Shown: positions 26,609 to 34,878 of the stretch, piece by piece | Layout of the letters: every line of letters begins with the position of its first letter | Position numbering within the stretch: position 1 is the stretch's first letter | Assembly: GCF_000142905.1 (NCBI RefSeq) | Contig: NW_013657662.1 | Coordinates: 375,328 to 439,327, forward strand | Source: Thecamonas trahens ATCC 50062 | Taxonomy: Eukaryota > Apusozoa > Apusomonadida > Apusomonadidae | Direction of reading: 5' to 3' | Length of the DNA stretch: 64,000 bases | The notes under the pieces: model-generated | Databases searched by the model: none | What the model was told of the DNA's origin: nothing | The model's input: only the letters and a program-made list of their open reading frames with translations | Position numbers and translations under genes: made by a program

Positions 26609-28648
26609 TCACGTCTGGAAGAACGCCAGCGGTTCAAACGCATGGTCCGACCGCGGAAACTCGTCATCGCCGTCTGCTTCAAGTCGGACCGAGGCGGTGA
26701 CGACATTGTGGCTCGGCGCTGAGCGCAGAAGCTTGTCAAATAGCGAGTTGCACGACGGAACAAGGATGTGACCAGCCGGCTTGAGTGATGCGAGCATGTC
26801 GTGGACCTTGACCGTAAAGACAAAGGTGAAGCGGAGCGGACGCGCGATCGGAACCACCCGCAGGTCGAGAACCAGTACCAGCGTCCGGCGGTCGCCCTTG
26901 CCCGACGGCGTTCCACCGAGGAGCTTTGAATCAAGTCCTGGCGGCCAGTACAACAGGATGCGAAGATTGTTCATCCGCACCCGGTCGGCCAGCGACGTCG
27001 CAGAAACCACGACTGGCACCATCCGCTTGGCATCAAACGACGCAGTCTCTGTATCGTAGGTGGCAATGTATGCGCCCAGAACCGACGACGCTGACAGCCG
27101 CGCCACAAGGAGCCGCGCCGGTGTCGACGACTGCTGGATAGAAATAAGGACTCGGATGAACCGCTGCGCCTCCTGTCGCAGGGCGTAGACCGGGAGCCCG
27201 GCGGCGGTCTGGACCGATGCGCGCCGGGCCCGAGCGCTCATGGCCGCTGCCGCCAGTTTTGCCCGCGGCGACCGCGGAGCCTGAAGCATCGGCTCAGCCA
27301 GTGAGCCTTTGCGGACCAGCTTGCGGACCTTGCGCGCTGAGTCGACCTTGCAAGGCACACGTCGGATGGCGCCCTTGCCCGGGCTCGGACGCTCGCATAG
27401 ATCAAACCGCGCCGCGAGGAGCAGGTGCACAAAGGTTGAGCCGAGGCCTTCGCTCGGATACACCCGTAGCAGCGTGATCGGCTGCGGGTACTTGGGCCGT
27501 GCGTACTTGCGGAGGCTAGCTGTCGGGTACGTGTGGTTGATCGGGAACCAGCCGCGCGAAGCCGGGCGGGCCAGCAGATGCCCGTAGCCCCAACCGTCAG
27601 CGCGGCTCTTGGTCATCACCACCGTTGCCCCAAAGACTGTCAGTGAGAGATCGTCGAGATGTCGTGAGACAAACAGCGATGTGACCGTCCGCTTCCGTCC
27701 CGGTCCCGGAGGGATCTCAACCTCGCCCCGCGCTTTGCGCTTCACCGGCGCCGGCACCCGCATCGCACGAAGCACGTAATGCTCCATGTCAAAGAACATC
27801 TTGGTGACAAGCGAGCCACGCCGTGCCGACTCGGGCACCGCCGCCACCGCCAAGTCTAGCTCCTCCGGCAGAGTCATCGGCAGGCTCATGGGCTCGACAA
27901 AATGGTCCTGTTGGCTTGCTCCGCTCTCTGGCGTCGCCGCCTCCCACGACGAAACCGCCGAGCTTGGCGTATGCAGCCCATCCGTTGCCTCATTGCTGGA
28001 GTCTGAATCCGAGTCCGAGTCCGAATCAAGCGCAATGACTTCGTTCTTGGCAATCATCGGCGACGACGGGCCAGCCGTGCCCGCGTCGGCACTTGAGCCT
28101 GTCGAGTGTGAGCTTGAGCTCGAGCTCGAGCTTGAGTTGGAGTCCGAGCTCGAGTCCGAGCTTGAGCCCGAGCTTGAGCCCGAGCTTGAGCTTGAGCCCG
28201 AGCTCGAGTCCGAGCTTGAGCTCGAGCCAGGGCTTGTGACCGAGCCCGTGCCTGAGTTTGGCTGCAGCAGACGGGCCGACTCAGTGCCGGATCCAAGGCC
28301 AGAAGCTCCAGCCACCGCTTCGCTGCTCTTCACCGCCGAGCCATCCGCAACCGCCCCGCCTCCTCCAACTGGCCCACCTGCACCAGTCGCATCGCCATCC
28401 CCATCCCTAGCCCCATCCCCAGCCCCAGCCGCAGCGCTACCTGTCCTTGCCGCACCTGCCGCCAGCCCGTCACCGCCAGCCCGGCCACCGCCACCGCCAC
28501 CGACAGTCTGCTCTTGCACCTTGGACGCCAGCACGCTCGTTGCGACTTGAGCCTCTTGCCGAGTCGAGCCTTGTGCGCGCGTGTGTGAGTGTGTGGCAGC
28601 TGGGGAGAGGAGGGCAAGCCACCAGGGCTGGCAGGGGAAGGCGTGCAT
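26609..28648 (-). CDS. Ser-rich protein with SH3-like domain, otherwise unrecognised
   Basis: The frame is open from 28861 to the TGA at 26609. I place the start at the ATG at 28648, because an upstream ATG at 28861 would leave only five bases to the divergent CNB gene; the true start is uncertain and an intron is possible. About 679 residues. The N-terminal third is Gly/Ala-rich and then a Ser run with Asp (SDSDSDSDSS). An SH3-like segment follows: LTVFGATVVMTKSRADGWGY then GHLLARPASRGWFPINHTYP, with the ALYDY-equivalent poorly conserved but the GW...GWFP.N pattern clear. Basic linkers and a globular C-terminal domain (RFTFVFTVKVHDML, HILVPSCNSLFDKLL) remain unassigned. Convergent with the LRR gene, 64 bases apart. 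Confidence 0.6.
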   Translation of the reverse strand: MHAFPCQPWWLALLSPAATHSHTRAQGSTRQEAQVATSVLASKVQEQTVGGGGGGRAGGDGLAAGAARTGSAAAGAGDGARDGDGDATGAGGPVGGGGAVADGSAVKSSEAVAGASGLGSGTESARLLQPNSGTGSVTSPGSSSSSDSSSGSSSSSGSSSGSSSDSSSDSNSSSSSSSSSHSTGSSADAGTAGPSSPMIAKNEVIALDSDSDSDSDSSNEATDGLHTPSSAVSSWEAATPESGASQQDHFVEPMSLPMTLPEELDLAVAAVPESARRGSLVTKMFFDMEHYVLRAMRVPAPVKRKARGEVEIPPGPGRKRTVTSLFVSRHLDDLSLTVFGATVVMTKSRADGWGYGHLLARPASRGWFPINHTYPTASLRKYARPKYPQPITLLRVYPSEGLGSTFVHLLLAARFDLCERPSPGKGAIRRVPCKVDSARKVRKLVRKGSLAEPMLQAPRSPRAKLAAAAMSARARRASVQTAAGLPVYALRQEAQRFIRVLISIQQSSTPARLLVARLSASSVLGAYIATYDTETASFDAKRMVPVVVSATSLADRVRMNNLRILLYWPPGLDSKLLGGTPSGKGDRRTLVLVLDLRVVPIARPLRFTFVFTVKVHDMLASLKPAGHILVPSCNSLFDKLLRSAPSHNVVTASVRLEADGDDEFPRSDHAFEPLAFFQT

Positions 28649-28866
28649 GGCCCTCGCGTGACTGTCAGGACTGTGTCCATGCGGGACGGCCCCAGGCCGG
28701 CGATCAATGCCTTGATCAAGGCGGCGATCAAGCCCGCCCGTGATCGCGAGAGCTGTCCGAGTCAACGGCCGCCTCAACCTCAACCCCCAACCACACCACT
28801 CCTCCCCATCCTGCCCCACCGCACCACACCGTACCCCCCTTCCCCACGGCGCACGAGCCATCCACC

Positions 28867-30435
28867 ATGCTGGAGTCAGGGAGACTAGCGTCCCGGAGGT
28901 CGGTGACGTTCAAGCCTCCGCTGTCGTCCTTGCCGTCGGCAAGCTCGCTGGTGCCGACCGGCTCGGCAGTCTCGCTCGCCCGCAGCGCGTCCATGGCCAT
29001 GAGCGATGATGCTGACGACGGTGAAGCCCACCTGCCAGCCCCGGCTCTGCAAGCGCTGGAGAAGACGGCAGTGGAGCGGTCAGTTGACGATATTGCCGCC
29101 ATTCTCGCCATCTGCGAGTCGTTGCCGGCGGTGAGCAAGTATCCTCGCCACACCCGCCGTGAGCTCGCCCGTCGCATGGTACTCGTCCGCTACGCCGCTG
29201 GAGAGGTCGTCTTCTACGAGGGCGATGAGCCCGACGGATATCGCATCATCCTAGCCGGATCGGTCTACGGCATGAAGCAGTCGGCCGATGCTGCAGCCGC
29301 TGCAGCCGCCGCAGGTGTCGTCGCCCTGGCTGACGGGCCGGTCGAGGGCATCTCTATCGAGCCATCGGCTCCGTCGGCCGCCGACCCGCCTGCAGACAAA
29401 GGCGGAGTGCCGGCGCCGCGGCTCAAGCGCGGACGCGCTATGGAGACCTTTTCGCAGATCATCTTTACGCTCCGCGCCGGTGACGGCTTTGGTGAGGGAG
29501 CCATGCAAAAGGTGTCGTCGTGGGACGATGACTCCTTGCCCGGTACTTCTGGTGTGGAGGAGCACAAGCGCAAGTTCGGCGTCCGCGGCGCAACCATCAA
29601 GTGTGCCGAGCCGACAGATATCTTGCTCGTCTCGCTCAACGATTACGTTCAGATCCTCGAGCTGGCCATGCAGCGGGATCTCGAGGAGCGAGTCGAGTTC
29701 CTCTCACAGCGCCCGCTGTTCTACGGCTGGTCGTCGAGCCGCATGAATCAGCTGGCAAAGTGCATGACCATCGAGAAGTTTCTTCCCAACAAGCCCATCA
29801 TCCTGCAGGGCTCCGAGGGCAAGTTTCTTTGGATGATCCGCGCCGGCTCGGTTAAGATCGTCCGCGAGCTCAAGGTCGGCATCTCGCGCAAGACTAGCGA
29901 GCCGGTCCGCAAGTTCCTCCACATTGCCACGTTGGGCGTCGGCGAGTTCTTTGGTGAACTCGCCATCATCCACAACGCCCCTCACTCGGCCTCGGTCCTC
30001 GCAGCCTCCAAGTGCGTCGTCTACAAGCTACCCAAGCCCGAGTTTACCAAGTTCATCGTCGACAAGGCCCTCGAAATTGTCCAGCTCACCTCGGCCAACT
30101 ACCCATCCGACGCTGAGCTCCTCGCTGCCTACCGCGAGCAGCTCACCTGGGAGCGCTACAAGTCCCGCGTCGTCGAGCGTGTCCTCTCCAGGAAGCGCAC
30201 ACGCCGCGAGTTGCAATCGTACTCCAACCCCACCCTCCGTGGCTTCCGCTCGCCGCCATCGCTCCCCTCGCGCGGCTCGCCTACTCGTCCGCCGTCGCAA
30301 CTGCACAACGCCGTCGACATCCGCGCTGCAAGCCCGTCATCCTCTACTCTCCCCGGCCGCCGCCTCCGGGCCTCGTCACCACCTTCCCGTCGACAGCCCT
30401 CCACCAAGCCAGCAAGATCCACCACATGGAAGTAA
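28867..30435 (+). CDS. Protein with two cyclic-nucleotide-binding-type domains
   Basis: 522 residues, no intron. Two CNB folds: the first (about 95-265) has MVLVRYAAGEVVFYEGDEPD followed by a long insertion before GDGFGEGAM; the second (about 290-400) is more typical, with IEKFLPNKPIILQGSEGKF, IRAGSVKIVREL and a phosphate-binding-cassette-like GEFFGELAIIHNAPHSASV. In that cassette the Arg that contacts the cyclic phosphate appears to be replaced (APHSASV instead of xPRxA), so nucleotide binding is doubtful. The architecture is like CNBD2-type proteins or a PKA regulatory subunit without a docking domain or inhibitor site. The C-terminal 110 residues are Ser/Pro/Arg-rich. Partner and ligand unknown. 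Confidence 0.75.
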   Translation: MLESGRLASRRSVTFKPPLSSLPSASSLVPTGSAVSLARSASMAMSDDADDGEAHLPAPALQALEKTAVERSVDDIAAILAICESLPAVSKYPRHTRRELARRMVLVRYAAGEVVFYEGDEPDGYRIILAGSVYGMKQSADAAAAAAAAGVVALADGPVEGISIEPSAPSAADPPADKGGVPAPRLKRGRAMETFSQIIFTLRAGDGFGEGAMQKVSSWDDDSLPGTSGVEEHKRKFGVRGATIKCAEPTDILLVSLNDYVQILELAMQRDLEERVEFLSQRPLFYGWSSSRMNQLAKCMTIEKFLPNKPIILQGSEGKFLWMIRAGSVKIVRELKVGISRKTSEPVRKFLHIATLGVGEFFGELAIIHNAPHSASVLAASKCVVYKLPKPEFTKFIVDKALEIVQLTSANYPSDAELLAAYREQLTWERYKSRVVERVLSRKRTRRELQSYSNPTLRGFRSPPSLPSRGSPTRPPSQLHNAVDIRAASPSSSTLPGRRLRASSPPSRRQPSTKPARSTTWK

Positions 30436-30675
30436 AGACAGAATCTCCCCGTTCTGGTCGGCAGTTTATGTTTCCCGCCGCCATCGCTCACCATTCGCGT
30501 GCAGGTGGCTTGCCATCGATTATAGACGCTCAGGTGAGTGTGGGCGCCGCCGCCAAGCGCGACTCGTCAGCCACAGCTCTCGTCCCCCCCCCCCATCCCC
30601 CCCCCTCCCCATCACCCTCCCAGCCCCTCCACACCACGTTGCATACCCCATACGCATCAGATACGACCTGTGTGC

Positions 30676-32268
30676 ATGAGCCGCAATCAGTTGCCGTCGT
30701 GGGAGGCTGGGCAAGGCGGCCGGCAGAGCGAGCGGCGTGGGCGGCGAGTCGGGCGGAGGAACTCGGTGTTCTCGGAACACTCGACCGACTCGTGGCCATC
30801 CGAGCCGCACAGGTCGTCATCATCGTCATCATCTGCACACGGCTCGGTCCCTGGTGAAGACGCACCCAATCCGACCGGAACCACCCATCGGGCGCTTCTG
30901 GATGTGCCCACAGACTCGTCCGATGATCTTGCCCCACGCTCGGCGAGCGTGTCGTCCAGCTCGTCGGCTGCTTCCCGAAGCAGATCGCGGCGGAGAGGCA
31001 GGCATCGCTCGTCGCGCTCTCATGAGCGGTCGCGGCGGGTTGGTGATCGTGGGAGATCGTCGCGATCATCACGTCGGCGTGAGGCTAGGCGGGAGGCGAG
31101 GGCTCGGCAGTCGCAGCGACGCGAGAGGAGGCGGCGCGAGCGGGCGGAGGTCAGGCCTACTGCCAGACGGCGCGAGCCAGACATGGACATGGCCACCGCA
31201 CTGGCCATTGTGCGTGCACGAGAGGGCCCTCCAGCTCAGCAATTCATGCCGTCGATTGACTTTCTCCGCCGCATGCAGGGCGACCGAATCGGCGTCTTTG
31301 TCGCCAAGTTTCACGTCTGGCTGGCGAGCCTGGTGTGCTCGTGGTCGACGCTAGGCATCATCGAGTTTGTAGAGAACGGCGGGAACTACTTTGGGTCGCT
31401 GAGTAACGCCATCACCACCGTCATTTTTGTGATTGTCGCGCTCGGGTATGTCGTTTACGGCGGGTGGGCAGCGCGGCGGCGGTATGTGGGGCATCTTGCA
31501 ACCTGGCTCGTGATCAACGTTATCATGACTGTGGTGGTAGGCATCATGGTAGCGGGCGTCATCTTTGTTATGTTTGCTTTTATCAAGTTCTCTGTTTCGA
31601 GCTTGGTCCGATCTGTGGTCGGAGCGTGGATTATGATCTCGACGGTGACGACGATGCTGTTGGTGGTCCGGATCCGGAACATGGCGCTCGCCCACCTGCG
31701 GCTGGCGAACCATGTCCGGCGGCATGGCGAGAACGCGGTCATGGATCCGGGCTTGGAGGCGTTGGAGCCGCCGGAGCAGCCGCTCCCGATCGAGGCGGTC
31801 GAGCTTGCGCCGTCGGACGATTCGAACCTGGCAAACTCGGACTCGGAGAACAACGAGTGCGTCATCTGCCTTGACGCCAAGCGCAGCACTATGTTCCGCG
31901 ACTGCTCACACAAGGTCTGCTGCATGGAGTGCGCGTCCAAAATCCGAACCTGTCCCATCTGCCGCGCGCCGATCGCCACCATTGTTCACTACCAGCGCCC
32001 CGAGGGCCAGCAGCGCGCCAAAGCAGCAGCCAACTCGGACCTGGACCACCAGCGGTCGTCTGGCCTCGCATCACCGAGCCCACAGCCGGCCAGTCTTGGA
32101 ACAGGCACCGGCACCGGCTCCGCCGATGGTGTGACAGCGTTTGCGCCTGCGCCGCCGGATGCGTTTCCAGACTCGACGCTGTCGTCGTCGGGCTCGCTCG
32201 GCGGCGGCGGGCCGCAAAGAGCGGTGCGGGATCCGAGCTCGTCAGAATACTCATACTCGTCACTCTAG
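30676..32268 (+). CDS. Four-TM protein with C-terminal C3HC4 RING finger (putative E3 ligase)
   Basis: 530 residues from ATG 30676 (MSRNQLPSWEAG); a frame open further upstream passes through poly-C and is taken as leader. Residues 1-165 are Arg/Ser-rich. Four hydrophobic helices follow at about 211-231, 245-265, 275-302 and 313-332. A RING at about 394-434 reads CVICLDAKRSTMFRDCSHKV then CCMECASKIRTCPICRAPI, with all zinc ligands of the C3HC4 type; the linker type is that of MAPL/DSC-like membrane E3s. A disordered tail ends YSYSSL. It probably ubiquitinates substrates at an internal membrane (inference). Its TAG stop shares the CTAG with the convergent TPR gene. Confidence 0.8.
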   Translation: MSRNQLPSWEAGQGGRQSERRGRRVGRRNSVFSEHSTDSWPSEPHRSSSSSSSAHGSVPGEDAPNPTGTTHRALLDVPTDSSDDLAPRSASVSSSSSAASRSRSRRRGRHRSSRSHERSRRVGDRGRSSRSSRRREARREARARQSQRRERRRRERAEVRPTARRREPDMDMATALAIVRAREGPPAQQFMPSIDFLRRMQGDRIGVFVAKFHVWLASLVCSWSTLGIIEFVENGGNYFGSLSNAITTVIFVIVALGYVVYGGWAARRRYVGHLATWLVINVIMTVVVGIMVAGVIFVMFAFIKFSVSSLVRSVVGAWIMISTVTTMLLVVRIRNMALAHLRLANHVRRHGENAVMDPGLEALEPPEQPLPIEAVELAPSDDSNLANSDSENNECVICLDAKRSTMFRDCSHKVCCMECASKIRTCPICRAPIATIVHYQRPEGQQRAKAAANSDLDHQRSSGLASPSPQPASLGTGTGTGSADGVTAFAPAPPDAFPDSTLSSSGSLGGGGPQRAVRDPSSSEYSYSSL

Positions 32269-33798
32269 GCGTCAGGCGCGGCAGCGGACTCGGCGGCCTT
32301 GACAGCGTCATCGGTGGCAAGGGCGATCTTGGCCATGGTGGCGGTGAGCATGGCGTTCTGGCCGAGATGAGCGGCGAGTTCCATGGCGGCGCGCCAGGCG
32401 GTCGGATCGTCGTCCTCCAGCGCGGCAGCCTTGGAGGTAAGGATGACGCCACGGATCTCGTCGAGGTCAGCGTCACCAAGGACTTCGAGCGCGGTGTCCC
32501 AGTGGGCCTTGGCGGCCTCGGCATCGCGGGAGACGAGGTAGGTGGCGCTCCCGAGGTGGTTGTACACAAGCGGGTGGAGCGGGTACTTTTCGCACGCCTC
32601 CTGGGCCATGGCGGCGTAGGCGGCGGCGGCCTCGGCACTGTCCTCAGCGTTGTCCTCGAGCTCGTCAAGCTCCTGCAGCGCCTCGTAAATACCGTCAGTC
32701 ATGGTTCCGTCGGCGACGCAACTGGCGAGCCAGGCCAGCGCCTGGGCCGAGTGCCAGCCCGGAGCCAGCTCCTGGGCGCGTTCAAAGGCAGCCTTGGCTC
32801 CGGTATAGTCGTGCTGAACGAGGCAAAGCCGGCCGGTGTGGTAGTGGGGATCCGGGTTGTGGACGTCGATCTTGGCGGCGAGCTCGATGAGCCCAGCGGC
32901 GTCGTCGTACTCGCCCTCGGCCATGGTCTCGTGGAAGCCCTGCATAAAAATCTCTGCTGCAGGAAGAGCAGGGCGGTTGCGCTGGTACTTGAAGCCAATG
33001 CGGACACCGCCGCCTCCGGCGCGAATGACTTCCAGTGCGTCGTCCACCTCAAGCTCGTCGGCTTCGTCGGGAGCGCCGCCCTGGCCAAAGACAAGGACGA
33101 CGATGCGGTTCTTCGGCCAGCCAGCAGCCACAGCATCACCACGGGCCCTAGCCGCCACCGCCGACTCGGGCGCACCGATGTCGTCGAGGACATCGCCCAT
33201 GGCCCGCGAGACATCGGCGGCCTCGTCCCACTCACCGGCGTGGAGCTTGCAGAGGAAGAGCGAGTTCATGGCATCGAGCACATCCTCCATCAGACCGGCA
33301 GCCTTGAGGGCCTCAATGGCCACATCGAGATGACGCACAGCCGAATTGATCTTCCCACCAGCAAGCAGGGCGTTGGCCAGAGCCACCCGAGCCTGCATCA
33401 GCACCCTCTCCGCGTCATCGGGTAGCGGAGCCGCCGCCACCAGAGCCTTCACCGCCTTGTCGAGCATCACCGCCGCCTTGAAGTACGACTCTTGCCGCAG
33501 CAGGCCCATGGCCTCCGAGTACATGACCTAGATCAGAGATGAGACGGGATAGGGTGAGTGTGAGGGGGCAATCGGAGGGAGAGGGAAGGGGGTGATTGGA
33601 GGGGGCAAAGGGGGGGCGGGGGCGTGGGAGAGGGGGGATGGCCCGTGCTCGACCCCCCCGGGCAGGGGGAAGGGGCAGCATGGATGTGTGCGCGGGCATG
33701 GGTATGAGTGTGCAAGAGGAGGGACGTACGAGGGCCTCGGTCACCTCCTGGGCCAACTCGTGGGTGACTGTGGTTGCGTTGTCGGATGAGGCTGCCAT
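32265..33798 (-). CDS. TPR-like helical repeat protein
   Basis: Exons 33798-33730 and 33527-32265 with a 202-nt intron (GTACGT...GATCTAG), phase 0, giving MAASSDNATTVTHELAQEV...EAL joined to VMYSEAMGLL. The product is 443 residues made mostly of antiparallel helix pairs. TPR-like units include YFKAAVMLDKAVKALVAAA, AVRHLDVAIEALKAAG, HYHTGRLCLVQHDYTGAKAA followed by FERAQELAPGWHSAQALAWLA, and LVYNHLGSATYLVSRDAEAA. Asp/Ala-rich, no membrane segment or catalytic motif. Likely a cytosolic adaptor; I do not recognise the orthologue. A 14-nt C tract (coding strand) lies about 110 nt upstream of the start. Confidence 0.7.
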
Positions 33799-33906
33799 GG
33801 TGTCTGGGTGGGGGTGGGGTGGGGTGGGGCGGCAGTGGCAGTGGCAGTGGTCTTGGCAGAGGCGGCGGGGGTGGTCGTGGGTGCGAGGGTTGGGGGATTC
33901 GAGATC

Positions 33907-33920
33907 GGGGGGGGGGGGGG
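33907..33920. repeat. Run of 14 G upstream of the minus-strand TPR gene
   Basis: C14 on the coding strand of the TPR gene, about 110 nt 5' of its start codon. Confidence 0.9.
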
Positions 33921-34094
33921 TGGGACACGGGGTGGAGATGATGGTTGGAGAAAGTTGATCTTAGGGGCTCTTGGTGGTTGTGCTTGTGGTGGCGGTAGGA
34001 TGGGTAGGAGGAGGTGAGAGGAGCTGACGAGGGAAGGGTGCGCGCGCAAGTGACCGATGGGGATAAGGGCGGATACAGCGGGTGCACTTTCAAC

Positions 34095-34177
34095 GACGGC
34101 ATGGCGAAATGGTAGACGCGCTAGCTTAGAAAGCGTGTGTCCGAGAGGACGTGGAGGTTCGAGTCCTTCTGCCGTCG
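34095..34177 (+). tRNA. tRNA-Ser, anticodon AGA
   Basis: Acceptor GACGGCA pairs with TGCCGTC, discriminator G. The T arm is GGAGG-TTCGAGT-CCTTC and the variable arm is long (GTCC/GGAC hairpin), so this is class II. Loop TTAGAAA gives anticodon AGA, read as I-GA. The D loop is one base shorter than in its siblings, and the anticodon stem CTAGC/GCGTG has two non-pairs, so this copy is the weakest and might be a pseudogene. Confidence 0.75.
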
Positions 34178-34287
34178 ATCAGAGTGGTGCCGCCTTTGGG
34201 TGGTGCCTTCGTTTTGGCTTCGTCACAACCCTCGCGGTGGCAGCGCCGACAGCGATAAGAGGCACCGAAGGCGACAGATCTTTCAAC

Positions 34288-34371
34288 GACGGCATGGCGA
34301 AATTGGTAAACGCGCACGTTTTGAAAGCGTGTATCAGAGATGATGTGGAGGTTCGAGTCCCTCTGCCGTCG
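34288..34371 (+). tRNA. tRNA-Ser, anticodon TGA
   Basis: Same acceptor and discriminator G as its siblings. Anticodon stem CACGT/GCGTG is fully paired (with one G-T), loop TTTGAAA gives TGA. The variable arm ATCA/TGAT is changed on both sides relative to the other copies, keeping the hairpin. Internal promoters are present: A-box-like TGGCGAAATTGG and B-box GGTTCGAGTCC. Confidence 0.9.
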
Positions 34372-34481
34372 ATCAGAGCGGTGCCGCCTTTGGGTGGCGC
34401 CTTCGTTTTGGCTTCGTCACAACCCTCGCGGTGGCAGCGCCGACAGCGATAAGAGGCACCGAAGGCGACAGATCTTTCAAC

Positions 34482-34565
34482 GACGGCATGGCGAAATTGG
34501 TAGACGCGCCTGCTTCGAAAGCACGTGTCCGAGAGGACGTGGAGGTTCGAGTCCTTCTGCCGTCG
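34482..34565 (+). tRNA. tRNA-Ser, anticodon CGA (copy 1)
   Basis: Loop TTCGAAA gives anticodon CGA. Anticodon stem CCTGC/GCACG has one C-C non-pair. Variable arm GTCC/GGAC, discriminator G, B-box GGTTCGAGTCC. Identical to the next copy. Confidence 0.88.
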
Positions 34566-34675
34566 ATCAGAGCGGTGCCGCCTTTGGGTGGCGCCTTCGT
34601 TTTGGCTTCGTCACAACCCTCGCGGTGGCAGCGCCGACAGCGATAAGAGGCACCGAAGGCGACAGATCTTTCAAC

Positions 34676-34759
34676 GACGGCATGGCGAAATTGGTAGACG
34701 CGCCTGCTTCGAAAGCACGTGTCCGAGAGGACGTGGAGGTTCGAGTCCTTCTGCCGTCG
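34676..34759 (+). tRNA. tRNA-Ser, anticodon CGA (copy 2)
   Basis: Same sequence as the copy at 34482, so the duplication is recent. The downstream spacer has drifted slightly and ends near 34820. Confidence 0.88.
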
Positions 34760-34878
34760 ATCAGAGCGGTGCCGCCTTCGGGTGGTGCCTTCGTTTTGGC
34801 TTCGTCACAACCCTCGCCCGCAAAAGGCGACCAGATGGCAAGGAAAGACGCCGTGTTCACAACAACTTGGGCTCAGGA

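Larger units (their letters stand above)
34088..34820 (+). repeat. Tandem array of four tRNA-bearing units with a period of about 194 bp
   Basis: Each unit holds a tRNA gene of 83-84 nt plus a spacer of about 110 nt containing TTTGGGTGGCGCCTTCG and ending AGATCTTTCAAC. Spacers are nearly identical. The tRNA starts are 193, 194 and 194 bases apart. The pattern indicates unequal duplication, with later change mainly in anticodon, anticodon stem and variable arm. Confidence 0.92.

Noticed and set aside
30538-30675. N-terminal extension of the RING protein
   Set aside because: Reads through C runs as poly-Pro and does not begin with ATG; ATG 30676 is the first good start.
34088-34820. CRISPR-like array
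   Set aside because: The repeated units are tRNA genes with near-identical spacers, in a eukaryotic genome.
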